A stretch of 64,000 bases of DNA from Bactericera cockerelli (GCA_024516035.1 CM044966.1:18623094-18687093); one strand, 5' to 3'. Shown: positions 33,197 through 43,337, counted from the stretch's first letter. The notes: a model not told the origin generated them from the sequence alone. Translations and numbers: made by a program.

Positions 33197-34549
33197 TTAC
33201 ATGACTGGTTTTCTAGTGTCAACTCGAATCGTATGATAACTCGACTTCAACGCATTCGACACGCCATTGAAACCAATCCCGATCCCTATGGAATACTTGC
33301 AATCCGAACTATTGCTGTCCGGAAAGTAACGGTTGTACTTTCTGTTGGTGATCAGGGTCGGTAGTTTCAGTGCGCTGAAAACATGCATCGGTTTGAAATA
33401 GAAGACACCCTTCTCATCGAGCAACGTGTAAGAGACTTGACCTGACAGCACCAAGCGACTCGCCTCTTTGGGGAAGATGGCTTGGCAGCCGTGTTTTACA
33501 ATGACCAAGATGTTTCTGTTCTTCATGTTTGTTCTGCTGAGGAAGTTTTCACTGGCAAGGTTATTGTCACTGAACAGTATGCTGGCTGGAATATCGTTGG
33601 AGCTTCTGTACATGGTGATCTCTTCAGGGACCACCATGAGCGAGGCACTTTCCCTCACGAGTTCACAGAGTGTTGAATCGTTCTTGCAAAGATCCGGGTT
33701 CAGCTGGAGTTGATTCAGAGAAGTGATGATGTTTTTATTCACGGCCAACTTTTTCATGACAACTAATCGTTTGAGAATATCAAGAGTGACTTCGTCTCTG
33801 TTCAAGACATGCAGCTTGTGAGGTTGATTGATGACACTCATCAGAGTGTGAGCAGTCTCTCTAATGCCCAACGCTCTTGCTAAACCTATGGCTTGTAGGA
33901 TTAGATCCTTCAATTCTTTGCTTTCGGGCTGACTTAGTAATGCTTTAACATCGTTTGCACTTACTTGTCTGACAGTGTTGATGATAGTTTTCTGTATGAT
34001 TTCATTCGCTTGTAACTCAGTGGTGCAGTCCTTTATGTTTTCTTTCAAATTTTCAATAATTTCGTTTTTCAGTTTCTCGTCATTCTTTATAATGTTCTTG
34101 AATGCGGAGCAAATATTTTCATTGTCTTCGTCTATTTCCAAGATTTGAACCAACTCGTTCACGATCTGCTCATTTGATTCTAATTCCAACACTTCTTGTA
34201 TCATATTCAATTTGTTTAGTTTCCTGAACAACTCTGGTTTAGTGACAATGAAGTTGTGCAACTTTTCAATGAAATTATTAACCTTTCCGTCTTGTAGTTT
34301 ATTTTCAACAAGTTCATAAATATTTTTGTACATTCTTTCATCATTTTCGTCCAGCTTTATCAGACCATTCATACATTTTAGTTCATTAACCAAATCTGAT
34401 ATGATGTTCATTTCCGAAGAATTGTTATTTATTAGTTTGATATCACATTTAATAATATTAGAATAGTAATTAAAATTTGAGAAAGCTTTATTGCGTCTGT
34501 GTTTTCTAATTTTAATTTTTGGACAATTTGATGAGCTATGTCTATACAT
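33197..34549 (-). CDS. C-terminal part of the giant repeat protein (shifted frame)
   Basis: This frame of about 450 codons follows the giant frame on the same strand. It overlaps the middle fragment (34,432-34,797) and is probably the same gene after a second frameshift. The frame opens near 34,565. Its first ~35 residues are low-quality and likely out of frame, so its ATG (34,549) is not trusted. From about residue 45 it is a long helical, Glu/Asn/Leu-rich region (DLVNELKCMNGLIKLDEN). The last ~120 residues look globular (NILVIVKHGCQAIFPKEA, LSGQVSYTLLDEKGVFYF, KPMHVFSALKLPTL). Family not recognised. The stop at 33,197 is followed by AT-rich DNA and an AATAAA. Confidence 0.75.
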   Translation of the reverse strand: MYRHSSSNCPKIKIRKHRRNKAFSNFNYYSNIIKCDIKLINNNSSEMNIISDLVNELKCMNGLIKLDENDERMYKNIYELVENKLQDGKVNNFIEKLHNFIVTKPELFRKLNKLNMIQEVLELESNEQIVNELVQILEIDEDNENICSAFKNIIKNDEKLKNEIIENLKENIKDCTTELQANEIIQKTIINTVRQVSANDVKALLSQPESKELKDLILQAIGLARALGIRETAHTLMSVINQPHKLHVLNRDEVTLDILKRLVVMKKLAVNKNIITSLNQLQLNPDLCKNDSTLCELVRESASLMVVPEEITMYRSSNDIPASILFSDNNLASENFLSRTNMKNRNILVIVKHGCQAIFPKEASRLVLSGQVSYTLLDEKGVFYFKPMHVFSALKLPTLITNRKYNRYFPDSNSSDCKYSIGIGIGFNGVSNALKSSYHTIRVDTRKPVM

Positions 34550-34797
34550 GGGTTTGTAGAATCAATGTCAACTAAGGGAACATCTGCTTGTATTTCATAT
34601 CCAAAAGACATACCAGCTTTGTTCAGGTGTTTCAAAACATTGTTATCAATTTTTATGTTCGTGATGTGTTCATAATTATGATCTAGTAAATCACTATTTA
34701 TTTCAAAACCCTGAATTGTATACTCTAAAGTACCGGATATGTTATCATCAGCTAAATCAGGTGCTACGAATTTCAATCCTTCACTTGTTTCAACCAC
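34432..34797 (-). CDS. Middle fragment of the giant repeat protein
   Basis: The giant frame ends at 34,773 in FVPAKWLKQVKD. In the -1 reading of the same bases the sequence continues GQVVETSEGLKFVAPD, the expected next 'PGQ' repeat. A single missing base between 34,803 and 34,804 (the other repeats have CC-n-GG for Pro-Gly) restores the match in principle. The fragment then runs through acidic sequence to IDIAHQIVQKLKLENTDA before a stop at 34,432. Its first codon is GTG, so it is not an independent gene. It is either a real lesion or an assembly error. Confidence 0.7.
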   Translation of the reverse strand: MVETSEGLKFVAPDLADDNISGTLEYTIQGFEINSDLLDHNYEHITNIKIDNNVLKHLNKAGMSFGYEIQADVPLVDIDSTNPCIDIAHQIVQKLKLENTDAIKLSQILITILILLNVISN

Positions 34798-37700
34798 TTG
34801 GCCGGTACAAAAGTGATCTTTTCTCCAACTTCTATAACTCTTCCTGGAACAAATTTGGGACCTTCCACAGTTTCCACAACTTGTCCTGGTATGAATTTAT
34901 TGACCAAAGTACCATGTTCCATTGTTTCTATGATCTGTCCTGGTATGAATACAGGACCATTACGAGTATCCAGAATCTGACCTGGCACAAACTTTGGTAC
35001 TATTTCACCGTTTTCCTCTACTTCAAGGATTTGACCGGGAATAAATTTAGAACCCTCGTTGGTCTCTATGATTTGTCCAGGTACAAACTTGGGTCCACTC
35101 TTAGTGGTGATGATCTGACCTGGTATGAATTTTTCACCGTCATCAGTGTCGATCATCTGTCCTGGAATGAATTTTTTGTTAATAATGGTACCGGGGACAA
35201 ACTGAATTTCTTTTTTGTTTCTCAGCATTTTGCCTGGTATTACTTTTCCATTAGGAAGTCCACTTGTGTTTTCTCCTGGATAGAATTCTATACTCGACTC
35301 TGTTTGAACCATGTGACCAAATAGTTCATGAATGGAACTTGTATCTTCAACATCACTTAGATTATCCATCACATTATTGTAGTCATTTTCGAGATCACTG
35401 AAGCTTTCAAGATCGCTAGTATCACTGTATTTTTCAAATATGACCTCTTCATTAACAATTTTAGTTTCACCTGGAAGGAATATTTTGTCATGATTTTCAT
35501 TTAAAACAATTTGACCTTTCACGAACTTCTTTCCATCTGGAGTTTTGACAAACATTCCTGGAACGAATTCGTTGGCCTCGTTCGTTATTCCTGGCATGAA
35601 AGTAACTTCGTTCACATTTTCGGTCATCACATAACGACCGGGAACAAATTCTTTACTCACATCAGTTTCAATGACCTCCCCTGGAACAAATTTCATTGCA
35701 TCGTTGATCATTATTGTTTTTCCTGGTATAAATTCATAGATTCCATGGTTGTTCATGAGGGCTTTTCCGGCTACAAATTTGTACTCTCCATTATTTTCAA
35801 ATATTTGTCCTTCAACGAATTCTAGTCCCGCAGGTGTTAAAACAATTTCACCAGGAACGAACTTTTCAGTTCCATTGATATTGTCAATCTGCCCAGGCAC
35901 AAACATTATTCCGTCATTCGTCACTACGGTCTGACCAGTGAAGAACTTGTTTTCATTGTGCATTTTAATGAATTGTCCTTGGACAAATTCAACTCCATTT
36001 CTGGTATTTGTAATCATGCCTAAAACGAACGTCTGTTGATCGTCAACTTCTGATATATGTCCGGGAAGTATTTTTAGATCATCATCATCGTTGATGACAA
36101 TTCCACCCAAGAAGTAATCTCCATGAGTATCCTGTATAGTTTGCCCTGGAATGAAGACTTTTTCACCGTTTACCTCTATGTACTGTCCAGTAATCAACTT
36201 TTCTCCATTCGAAGTTTGAACGCTAAGAAATTCTTTGTTTCCCAATTTAACAAGTTTTCCATTTTTTAGATTTTTCGCTATTTCCATTATATCGCAGGAT
36301 TTTGGCAATAAATGCATATTGAATTCATGAAAAATGCCTTCAATTTTAGATAATTCTAGTTGATTGCTAGTTAGATCGTTCAAAATATCAATGATATCAT
36401 TACTGACGGACACATGTAGCGGCTTAAAGGGTTTTAAAACAGGTTTAACATTGATACTAGCAATATTTTCTTTGAAACTAGGTTGTTGTATTATACCTGG
36501 TATACTTTGAGTTAAGTTTAATTTGGTAGGATGGAGTGCATTCATGGGCTCGGGCATTTCACCAATAATTAATTTGTAACTCACATCTTTTAATAATCCA
36601 TGTTCGAACTTTTCAAAATCTAAAGTAATTAATTTTTCTTTTTTAGAACTCTTTTTATTATCACTTATCTTTGTATCAAAGTATGAATCATTTTGATCTT
36701 GAATATTGACTTGATTCCAATTTTCTACAGGTTCTTCAGGAATGTTATTTTCGCTTGCTTTCTCTTTGTTTTCATCGATATTTTCGAACTTTTTAGTGAT
36801 ATCACCTAGTTTATTTTTCTTCTCTTTGCTTATACCTTCACCATCAAAGAGTTGGACTTTTTGTATTTGTTTGATTGGAACATCCTTGATATCAACAGAA
36901 ATATCATTACCAAATTTCATTTTGAACAGGATTGTATCATCATTTTTCGATAGCATAACATTTGAAATGTCACCATCCCTTACAGCTGCTTCTAATTTAG
37001 CTGGAAATACCAAACTACACTTTCTTTCATTGACTTTGTAAATAAAAAGAGGTTCATCAGAATTTTCATCGAAAGTGTCATTTTCTTCAATATTTTCATA
37101 CTTGGAAACTTGATCAGATATGTGATTGTCATGACCATTTGAAATATTTATGTCTTTGACATGATGTCTCACTAGCTCAAAACCATTATTACTAGTAACA
37201 GCTTCTATAAAATCAATGCTATTTTCACTTTTCACAAATTGACCCATTACAAATTGCTTGTTGTTATTCTCAGTTACGATTTGGCCAGGTACCAATTTGG
37301 CACAACCATTCTCCATCGTCAAAATACCCGGAATAAAGGATTCACTGCCATTGACAACCAAGGTTTGACCAGGAACAAAAATAGGTTTTCCACCAATTTT
37401 CATAAGCTGTCCAACAAGATATTGATCCCCCGTGTCCGCTGAAACACATAATACATCTTTCCCATCTACACAAATTATTTTTCCGCTATCCATTTCCTGC
37501 AGTATTCTATCGATTTCAGTAAAGACAGGTAATTTTTTCAATAATTTAAAATCATTCTTTGATATTAACGATTTGGATAGTTGAGCACTAGTTAAATGTT
37601 CAATATGATCAACTAATGAAGGATCAAACTCATAATGACTCTCACCTGCATCTCTAATATGTGTCGATTCGGCTTTGTTTGAACCAATATAATTGAGTGG

Positions 37701-40700
37701 TATAAATTGTAAACCTACCGATGTTTCAACAAATTGACCGCTCACAAACTGTTTCTGATTGTTGCCCAAATCAACAACTTGACCGGGCACCAAAGTCGAC
37801 ACACCATTTTCGTTCACAACAACTCCGGCCACGAACTTTTCAACACCATTCACAGTCATCGTTTGCCCGGGAACGAACGTCTCTTTACCGTTCACATTCA
37901 CGTACTGACCAACCAACAGCTTTTCTCCTTTGCTAGTTTTGACGGCGAGAAATTCTTTGCCTGCCACCTTCACAACTTTTCCGTCGGCCATGTTTTGAAC
38001 AATCTCTTGAATTTCCATGGACTCAGGTAAGTCCTTGGCTTTCTCTTTGAGCACAGTGTCAACTTTGGTCTTCTGCATTTGAGCTGGACTCATTTTGTTC
38101 ACAACTTGTTGCAATTCTACATTCTGGGAGGTCTGTGCCGACAAAGGTGCACCCAAGGACGAAACTAAGCCTTGGGATGCAGCACCCACTGATCCGGAGC
38201 CGGCTTGGCTGGGCAGAAATTCTAGGCCTTTCATCGTTTCAACAAATTGACCGCTCACAAACTGTTTCTGATTGTTGCCCAAATCAACAACTTGACCGGG
38301 CACCAAAGTCGACAAACCATTTTCGTTCACAACAACTCCGGCCACGAACTTTTCAACACCATTCACAGTCATCGTTTGCCCGGGAACGAACGTCTCTTTA
38401 CCGTTCACATTCACGTACTGACCAACCAACAGCTTTTCTCCTTTGCTAGTTTTGACGGCGAGAAATTCTTTGCCTGCCACCTTCACAACTTTTCCGTCGG
38501 CCATGTTTTGAACAATCTCTTGAATTTCCATGGACTCAGGTAAGTCCTTGGCTTTCTCTTTGAGCACAGTGTCAACTTTGGTCTTCTGCAATTGAGCTGG
38601 ACTCATTTTGTTCACAACTTGTTGCAATTCTACATTCTGGGAGGTCTGTGCCGACAAAGGTGCACCCAAGGACGAAACTAAGCCTTGGGATGCAGCACCC
38701 ACTGATCCGGAGCCGGCTTGGCTGGGCAGAAATTCTAGGCCTTTCATCGTTTCAACAAATTGACCGCTCACAAACTGTTTCTGATTGTTGCCCAAATCAA
38801 CAACTTGACCGGGCACCAAAGTCGACACACCATTTTCGTTCACAACAACTCCGGCCACGAACTTTTCAACACCATTCACAGTCATCGTTTGCCCGGGAAC
38901 AAACGTCTCTTTACCGTTCACATTCACGTACTGACCAACCAACAGCTTTTCTCCTTTGCTAGTTTTGACGGCGAGAAATTCTTTGCCTGCCACCTTCACA
39001 ACTTTTCCGTCGGCCATGTTTTGAACAATCTCTTGAATTTCCATGGACTCAGGTAAGTCCTTGGCTTTCTCTTTGAGCACAGTGTCAACTTTGGTCTTCT
39101 GCAATTGAGCTGGACTCATTTTGTTCACAACTTGTTGCAATTCTACATTCTGGGAGGTCTGTGCCGACAAAGGTGCACCCAAGGACGAAACTAAGCCTTG
39201 GGATGCAGCACCCACTGATCCGGAGCCGGCTTGGCTGGGCAGAAATTCTAGGCCTTTCATCGTTTCAACAAATTGACCGCTCACAAACTGTTTCTGATTG
39301 TTGCCCAAATCAACAACTTGACCGGGCACCAAAGTCGACACACCATTTTCGTTCACAACAACTCCGGCCACGAACTTTTCAACACCATTCACAGTCATCG
39401 TTTGCCCGGGAACAAACGTCTCTTTACCGTTCACATTCACGTACTGACCAACCAACAGCTTTTCTCCTTTGCTAGTTTTGACGGCGAGAAATTCTTTGCC
39501 TGCCACCTTCACAACTTTTCCGTCGGCCATGTTTTGAACAATCTCTTGAATTTCCATGGACTCAGGTAAGTCCTTGGCTTTCTCTTTGAGCACAGTGTCA
39601 ACTTTGGTCTTCTGCAATTGAGCTGGACTCATTTTGTTCACAACTTGTTGCAATTCTACATTCTGGGAGGTCTGTGCCGACAAAGGTGCACCCAAGGACG
39701 AAACTAAGCCTTGGGATGCAGCACCCACTGATCCGGAGCCGGCTTGGCTGGGCAGAAATTCTAGGCCTTTCATCGTTTCAACAAATTGACCGCTCACAAA
39801 CTGTTTCTGATTGTTGCCCAAATCAACAACTTGACCGGGCACCAAAGTCGACACACCATTTTCGTTCACAACAACTCCGGCCACGAACTTTTCAACACCA
39901 TTCACAGTCATCGTTTGCCCGGGAACGAACGTCTCTTTACCGTTCACATTCACGTACTGACCAACCAACAGCTTTTCTCCTTTGCTAGTTTTGACGGCGA
40001 GAAATTCTTTGCCTGCCACCTTCACAACTTTTCCGTCGGCCATGTTTTGAACAATCTCTTGAATTTCCATGGACTCAGGTAAGTCCTTGGCTTTCTCTTT
40101 GAGCACAGTGTCAACTTTGGTCTTCTGCAATTGAGCTGGACTCATTTTGTTCACAACTTGTTGCAATTCTACATTCTGGGAGGTCTGTGCCGACAAAGGT
40201 GCACCCAAGGACGAAACTAAGCCTTGGGATGCAGCACCCACTGATCCGGAGCCGGCTTGGCTGGGCAGAAATTCTAGGCCTTTCATCGTTTCAACAAATT
40301 GACCGCTCACAAACTGTTTCTGATTGTTGCCCAAATCAACAACTTGACCGGGCACCAAAGTCGACACACCATTTTCGTTCACAACAACTCCGGCCACGAA
40401 CTTTTCAACACCATTCACAGTCATCGTTTGCCCGGGAACGAACGTTTCTTTACCGTTCACATTCACGTACTGACCAACCAACAGCTTTTCTCCTTTGCTA
40501 GTTTTGACGGCGAGAAATTCTTTGCCTGCCACCTTCACAACTTTTCCGTCGGCCATGTTTTGAACAATCTCTTGAATTTCCATGAACTCAGGTAAGTCCT
40601 TGGCTTTCTCTTTGAGCACAGTGTCAACTTTGGTCTTCTGCAATTGAGCTGGACTCATTTTGTTCACAACTTGTTGCAATTCTACATTCTGGGAGGTCTG

Positions 40701-43337
40701 TGCCGACAAAGGTGCACCCAAGGACGAAACTAAGCCTTGGGATGCAGCACCCACTGATCCGGAGCCGGCTTGGCTGGGCAGAAATTCTAGGCCTTTCATC
40801 GTTTCAACAAATTGACCGCTCACAAACTGTTTCTGATTGTTGCCCAAATCAACAACTTGACCGGGCACCAAAGTCGACACACCATTTTCGTTCACAACAA
40901 CTCCGGCCACGAACTTTTCAACACCATTCACAGTCATCGTTTGCCCGGGAACAAACGTCTCTTTACCGTTCACATTCACGTACTGACCAACCAACAGCTT
41001 TTCTCCTTTGCTAGTTTTGACGGCGAGAAATTCTTTGCCTGCCACCTTCACAACTTTTCCGTCGGCCATGTTTTGAACAATCTCTTGAATTTCCATGGAC
41101 TCAGGTAAGTCCTTGGCTTTCTCTTTGAGCACAGTGTCAACTTTGGTCTTCTGCAATTGAGCTGGACTCATTTTGTTCACAACTTGTTGCAATTCTACAT
41201 TCTGGGAGGTCTGTGCCGACAAAGGTGCACCCAAGGACGAAACTAAGCCTTGGGATGCAGCACCCACTGATCCGGAGCCGGCTTGGCTGGGCAGAAATTC
41301 TAGGCCTTTCATCGTTTCAACAAATTGACCGCTCACAAACTGTTTCTGATTGTTGCCCAAATCAACAACTTGACCGGGCACCAAAGTCGACACACCATTT
41401 TCGTTCACAACAACTCCGGCCACGAACTTTTCAACACCATTCACAGTCATCGTTTGCCCGGGAACGAACGTCTCTTTACCGTTCACATTCACGTACTGAC
41501 CAACCAACAGCTTTTCTCCTTTGCTAGTTTTGACGGCGAGAAATTCTTTGCCTGCCACCTTCACAACTTTTCCGTCGGCCATGTTTTGAACAATCTCTTG
41601 AATTTCCATGGACTCAGGTAAGTCCTTGGCTTTCTCTTTGAGCACAGTGTCAACTTTGGTCTTCTGCAATTGAGCTGGACTCATTTTGTTCACAACTTGT
41701 TGCAATTCTACATTCTGGGAGGTCTGTGCCGACAAAGGTGCACCCAAGGACGAAACTAAGCCTTGGGATGCAGCACCCACTGATCCGGAGCCGGCTTGGC
41801 TGGGCAGAAATTCTAGGCCTTTCATCGTTTCAACAAATTGACCGCTCACAAACTGTTTCTGATTGTTGCCCAAATCAACAACTTGACCGGGCACCAAAGT
41901 CGACACACCATTTTCGTTCACAACAACTCCGGCCACGAACTTTTCAACACCATTCACAGTCATCGTTTGCCCGGGAACGAACGTCTCTTTACCGTTCACA
42001 TTCACGTACTGACCAGCCAACAGCTTTTCTCCTTTGCTAGTTTTGACGGCGAGAAATTCTTTGCCTGCCACCTTCACAACTTTTCCGTCGGCCATGTTTT
42101 GAACAATCTCTTGAATTTCCATGGACTCAGGTAAGTCCTTGGCTTTCTCTTTGAGCACAGTGTCAACTTTGGTCTTCTGCAATTGAGCTGGACTCATTTT
42201 GTTCACAACTTGTTGCAATTCTACATTCTGGGAGGTCTGTGCCGACAAAGGTGCACCCAAGGACGAAACTAAGCCTTGGGATGCAGCACCCACTGATCCG
42301 GAGCCGGCTTGGCTGGGCAGAAATTCTAGGCCTTTCATCGTTTCAACAAATTGACCGCTCACAAACTGTTTCTGATTGTTACCCAAATCTACTACTTGTC
42401 CTGCTAAGAGTTTTGTTGTTCCATTTTCTTGGGTTACAATACCAGCGACAAACTTCTCTCTTCCATTAGTTAGAACTGTTTGTCCCGGAATGAATTTTGT
42501 TTTACCGTTTATGTTGATTGACTGCCCAAGTATCAATTTTTCACCCTTGCTCGTATTCAGGACTAAATATTCTTTCCCTTGAAGTATAACAATTTTCCCC
42601 TGGTTAAATTTATCTATGATTTCAAGTATATCAACGGTTGTTGGAAGTCTATTTATGTCAACTGATTCGTCAATTTTCGTCATATTCAATTTATTTTGGT
42701 CATATTTCCTGAGAATTTCTTCTTCTTCTACCATACTAAGAAGTGCCATCTGAATTTGGTCTTCTAGTTTTGTTAGAAATTGTCCTACTTGTCCTGGTCT
42801 CAGAGTTCTGAGCATATCTGATAATATATTTGCCCTCTGTCCGTTTAAGTCCTTCAGATTATTTCTGTAGATATCACTAATAGCATCATTATTAAACATA
42901 TCTAAGAGATCACTTATTCCATTACTTTTGAGATCTTTGTTTTTAGATTTCCTCCTCTTTTTATTTGCAAGTTTATTTGTTATATTCGTAACATTAGTAT
43001 GTAACAAGTCATTGATTTTTAAGAAATCACTTGTTTTATTTTCTAACAGCTTCATTAAGACATTGGAATTTTCTATTAGAGGTACGACGTAGCGGTATCC
43101 ATGCACTATTTTGTGTTTGTTTCCTAGAGTTTCATGAACATTCTTTCCTTTCTTTTTCTTTTTGTTTTTAGAGAATAGTAACACTGGTAAATAGTGATGT
43201 GTGGGAAGTCCATAAGACTTACCTGTGATTCTGCAAAACCTTTTTGCGTCATTCGCAGAAATGGGCGGTAATATAGGGAAGTAATTTGGTTTTGGCAAAC
43301 CCCTACTTTTTCCTGTAATTCTACAATAAGATGACAT
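34773..43337 (-). CDS. Giant 'PGQ'-repeat protein, 2,854 codons, intronless
   Basis: A single open frame runs from ATG at 43,337 with an in-frame TAA upstream in AT-rich DNA. N-terminus: two copies of CRITGKS(R/Y)GLP...YxP(I/V)L at residues 5-23 and 35-53. Residues ~60-245 are charged and helical. Residues ~246-335 form the first block of short beta-like repeats with F(V/I)PGQ cores. Residues ~336-1873 hold nine 171-aa units, almost identical even in DNA. Each has a helical half (QQVVNKMSPAQLQ, ESMEIQEIVQNMADGKVV) and five or six ~22-aa repeats (FVPGQ, FVAGV, LVPGQ, FVSGQ, FLPSQ). After one diverged unit comes an acidic low-complexity region (~2045-2345). A final stretch of about twenty F(V/I)PGQ repeats reaches the frame end. 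No signal peptide or transmembrane segment was seen. Regular tandem beta repeats suggest a structural or scaffold protein. I do not recognise the family. The C-terminus continues in other frames at 34,797-33,197. Confidence 0.9.
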   Translation of the reverse strand: MSSYCRITGKSRGLPKPNYFPILPPISANDAKRFCRITGKSYGLPTHHYLPVLLFSKNKKKKKGKNVHETLGNKHKIVHGYRYVVPLIENSNVLMKLLENKTSDFLKINDLLHTNVTNITNKLANKKRRKSKNKDLKSNGISDLLDMFNNDAISDIYRNNLKDLNGQRANILSDMLRTLRPGQVGQFLTKLEDQIQMALLSMVEEEEILRKYDQNKLNMTKIDESVDINRLPTTVDILEIIDKFNQGKIVILQGKEYLVLNTSKGEKLILGQSININGKTKFIPGQTVLTNGREKFVAGIVTQENGTTKLLAGQVVDLGNNQKQFVSGQFVETMKGLEFLPSQAGSGSVGAASQGLVSSLGAPLSAQTSQNVELQQVVNKMSPAQLQKTKVDTVLKEKAKDLPESMEIQEIVQNMADGKVVKVAGKEFLAVKTSKGEKLLAGQYVNVNGKETFVPGQTMTVNGVEKFVAGVVVNENGVSTLVPGQVVDLGNNQKQFVSGQFVETMKGLEFLPSQAGSGSVGAASQGLVSSLGAPLSAQTSQNVELQQVVNKMSPAQLQKTKVDTVLKEKAKDLPESMEIQEIVQNMADGKVVKVAGKEFLAVKTSKGEKLLVGQYVNVNGKETFVPGQTMTVNGVEKFVAGVVVNENGVSTLVPGQVVDLGNNQKQFVSGQFVETMKGLEFLPSQAGSGSVGAASQGLVSSLGAPLSAQTSQNVELQQVVNKMSPAQLQKTKVDTVLKEKAKDLPESMEIQEIVQNMADGKVVKVAGKEFLAVKTSKGEKLLVGQYVNVNGKETFVPGQTMTVNGVEKFVAGVVVNENGVSTLVPGQVVDLGNNQKQFVSGQFVETMKGLEFLPSQAGSGSVGAASQGLVSSLGAPLSAQTSQNVELQQVVNKMSPAQLQKTKVDTVLKEKAKDLPEFMEIQEIVQNMADGKVVKVAGKEFLAVKTSKGEKLLVGQYVNVNGKETFVPGQTMTVNGVEKFVAGVVVNENGVSTLVPGQVVDLGNNQKQFVSGQFVETMKGLEFLPSQAGSGSVGAASQGLVSSLGAPLSAQTSQNVELQQVVNKMSPAQLQKTKVDTVLKEKAKDLPESMEIQEIVQNMADGKVVKVAGKEFLAVKTSKGEKLLVGQYVNVNGKETFVPGQTMTVNGVEKFVAGVVVNENGVSTLVPGQVVDLGNNQKQFVSGQFVETMKGLEFLPSQAGSGSVGAASQGLVSSLGAPLSAQTSQNVELQQVVNKMSPAQLQKTKVDTVLKEKAKDLPESMEIQEIVQNMADGKVVKVAGKEFLAVKTSKGEKLLVGQYVNVNGKETFVPGQTMTVNGVEKFVAGVVVNENGVSTLVPGQVVDLGNNQKQFVSGQFVETMKGLEFLPSQAGSGSVGAASQGLVSSLGAPLSAQTSQNVELQQVVNKMSPAQLQKTKVDTVLKEKAKDLPESMEIQEIVQNMADGKVVKVAGKEFLAVKTSKGEKLLVGQYVNVNGKETFVPGQTMTVNGVEKFVAGVVVNENGVSTLVPGQVVDLGNNQKQFVSGQFVETMKGLEFLPSQAGSGSVGAASQGLVSSLGAPLSAQTSQNVELQQVVNKMSPAQLQKTKVDTVLKEKAKDLPESMEIQEIVQNMADGKVVKVAGKEFLAVKTSKGEKLLVGQYVNVNGKETFVPGQTMTVNGVEKFVAGVVVNENGLSTLVPGQVVDLGNNQKQFVSGQFVETMKGLEFLPSQAGSGSVGAASQGLVSSLGAPLSAQTSQNVELQQVVNKMSPAQMQKTKVDTVLKEKAKDLPESMEIQEIVQNMADGKVVKVAGKEFLAVKTSKGEKLLVGQYVNVNGKETFVPGQTMTVNGVEKFVAGVVVNENGVSTLVPGQVVDLGNNQKQFVSGQFVETSVGLQFIPLNYIGSNKAESTHIRDAGESHYEFDPSLVDHIEHLTSAQLSKSLISKNDFKLLKKLPVFTEIDRILQEMDSGKIICVDGKDVLCVSADTGDQYLVGQLMKIGGKPIFVPGQTLVVNGSESFIPGILTMENGCAKLVPGQIVTENNNKQFVMGQFVKSENSIDFIEAVTSNNGFELVRHHVKDINISNGHDNHISDQVSKYENIEENDTFDENSDEPLFIYKVNERKCSLVFPAKLEAAVRDGDISNVMLSKNDDTILFKMKFGNDISVDIKDVPIKQIQKVQLFDGEGISKEKKNKLGDITKKFENIDENKEKASENNIPEEPVENWNQVNIQDQNDSYFDTKISDNKKSSKKEKLITLDFEKFEHGLLKDVSYKLIIGEMPEPMNALHPTKLNLTQSIPGIIQQPSFKENIASINVKPVLKPFKPLHVSVSNDIIDILNDLTSNQLELSKIEGIFHEFNMHLLPKSCDIMEIAKNLKNGKLVKLGNKEFLSVQTSNGEKLITGQYIEVNGEKVFIPGQTIQDTHGDYFLGGIVINDDDDLKILPGHISEVDDQQTFVLGMITNTRNGVEFVQGQFIKMHNENKFFTGQTVVTNDGIMFVPGQIDNINGTEKFVPGEIVLTPAGLEFVEGQIFENNGEYKFVAGKALMNNHGIYEFIPGKTIMINDAMKFVPGEVIETDVSKEFVPGRYVMTENVNEVTFMPGITNEANEFVPGMFVKTPDGKKFVKGQIVLNENHDKIFLPGETKIVNEEVIFEKYSDTSDLESFSDLENDYNNVMDNLSDVEDTSSIHELFGHMVQTESSIEFYPGENTSGLPNGKVIPGKMLRNKKEIQFVPGTIINKKFIPGQMIDTDDGEKFIPGQIITTKSGPKFVPGQIIETNEGSKFIPGQILEVEENGEIVPKFVPGQILDTRNGPVFIPGQIIETMEHGTLVNKFIPGQVVETVEGPKFVPGRVIEVGEKITFVPAKWLKQVKD
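37728..42330 (-). repeat. Nine 513-bp coding tandem repeats
   Basis: Identical landmarks (for example GCACCCACTGATCCGGAG) recur every 513 bp from about 38,135 to 42,239, nine linkers in all. Only scattered differences are seen: one ATG for TTG codon (SPAQMQK), one GLST for GVST, one PEFM for PESM, one LLA for LLV. Both strands carry open frames stepped by 513 bp. The plus-strand ones (98 and 104 codons) are shadows. Confidence 0.95.

Noticed and set aside
33468..33713. Plus-strand frames of 64-81 codons over the C-terminal part of the repeat gene
   Set aside because: Antisense shadows of the longer minus-strand coding frame.
37721..42582. Plus-strand frames of about 98 and 104 codons repeated every 513 bp
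   Set aside because: They lie opposite the 171-aa coding repeats and keep step with them. They are antisense shadows of a repeat whose length is a multiple of three.
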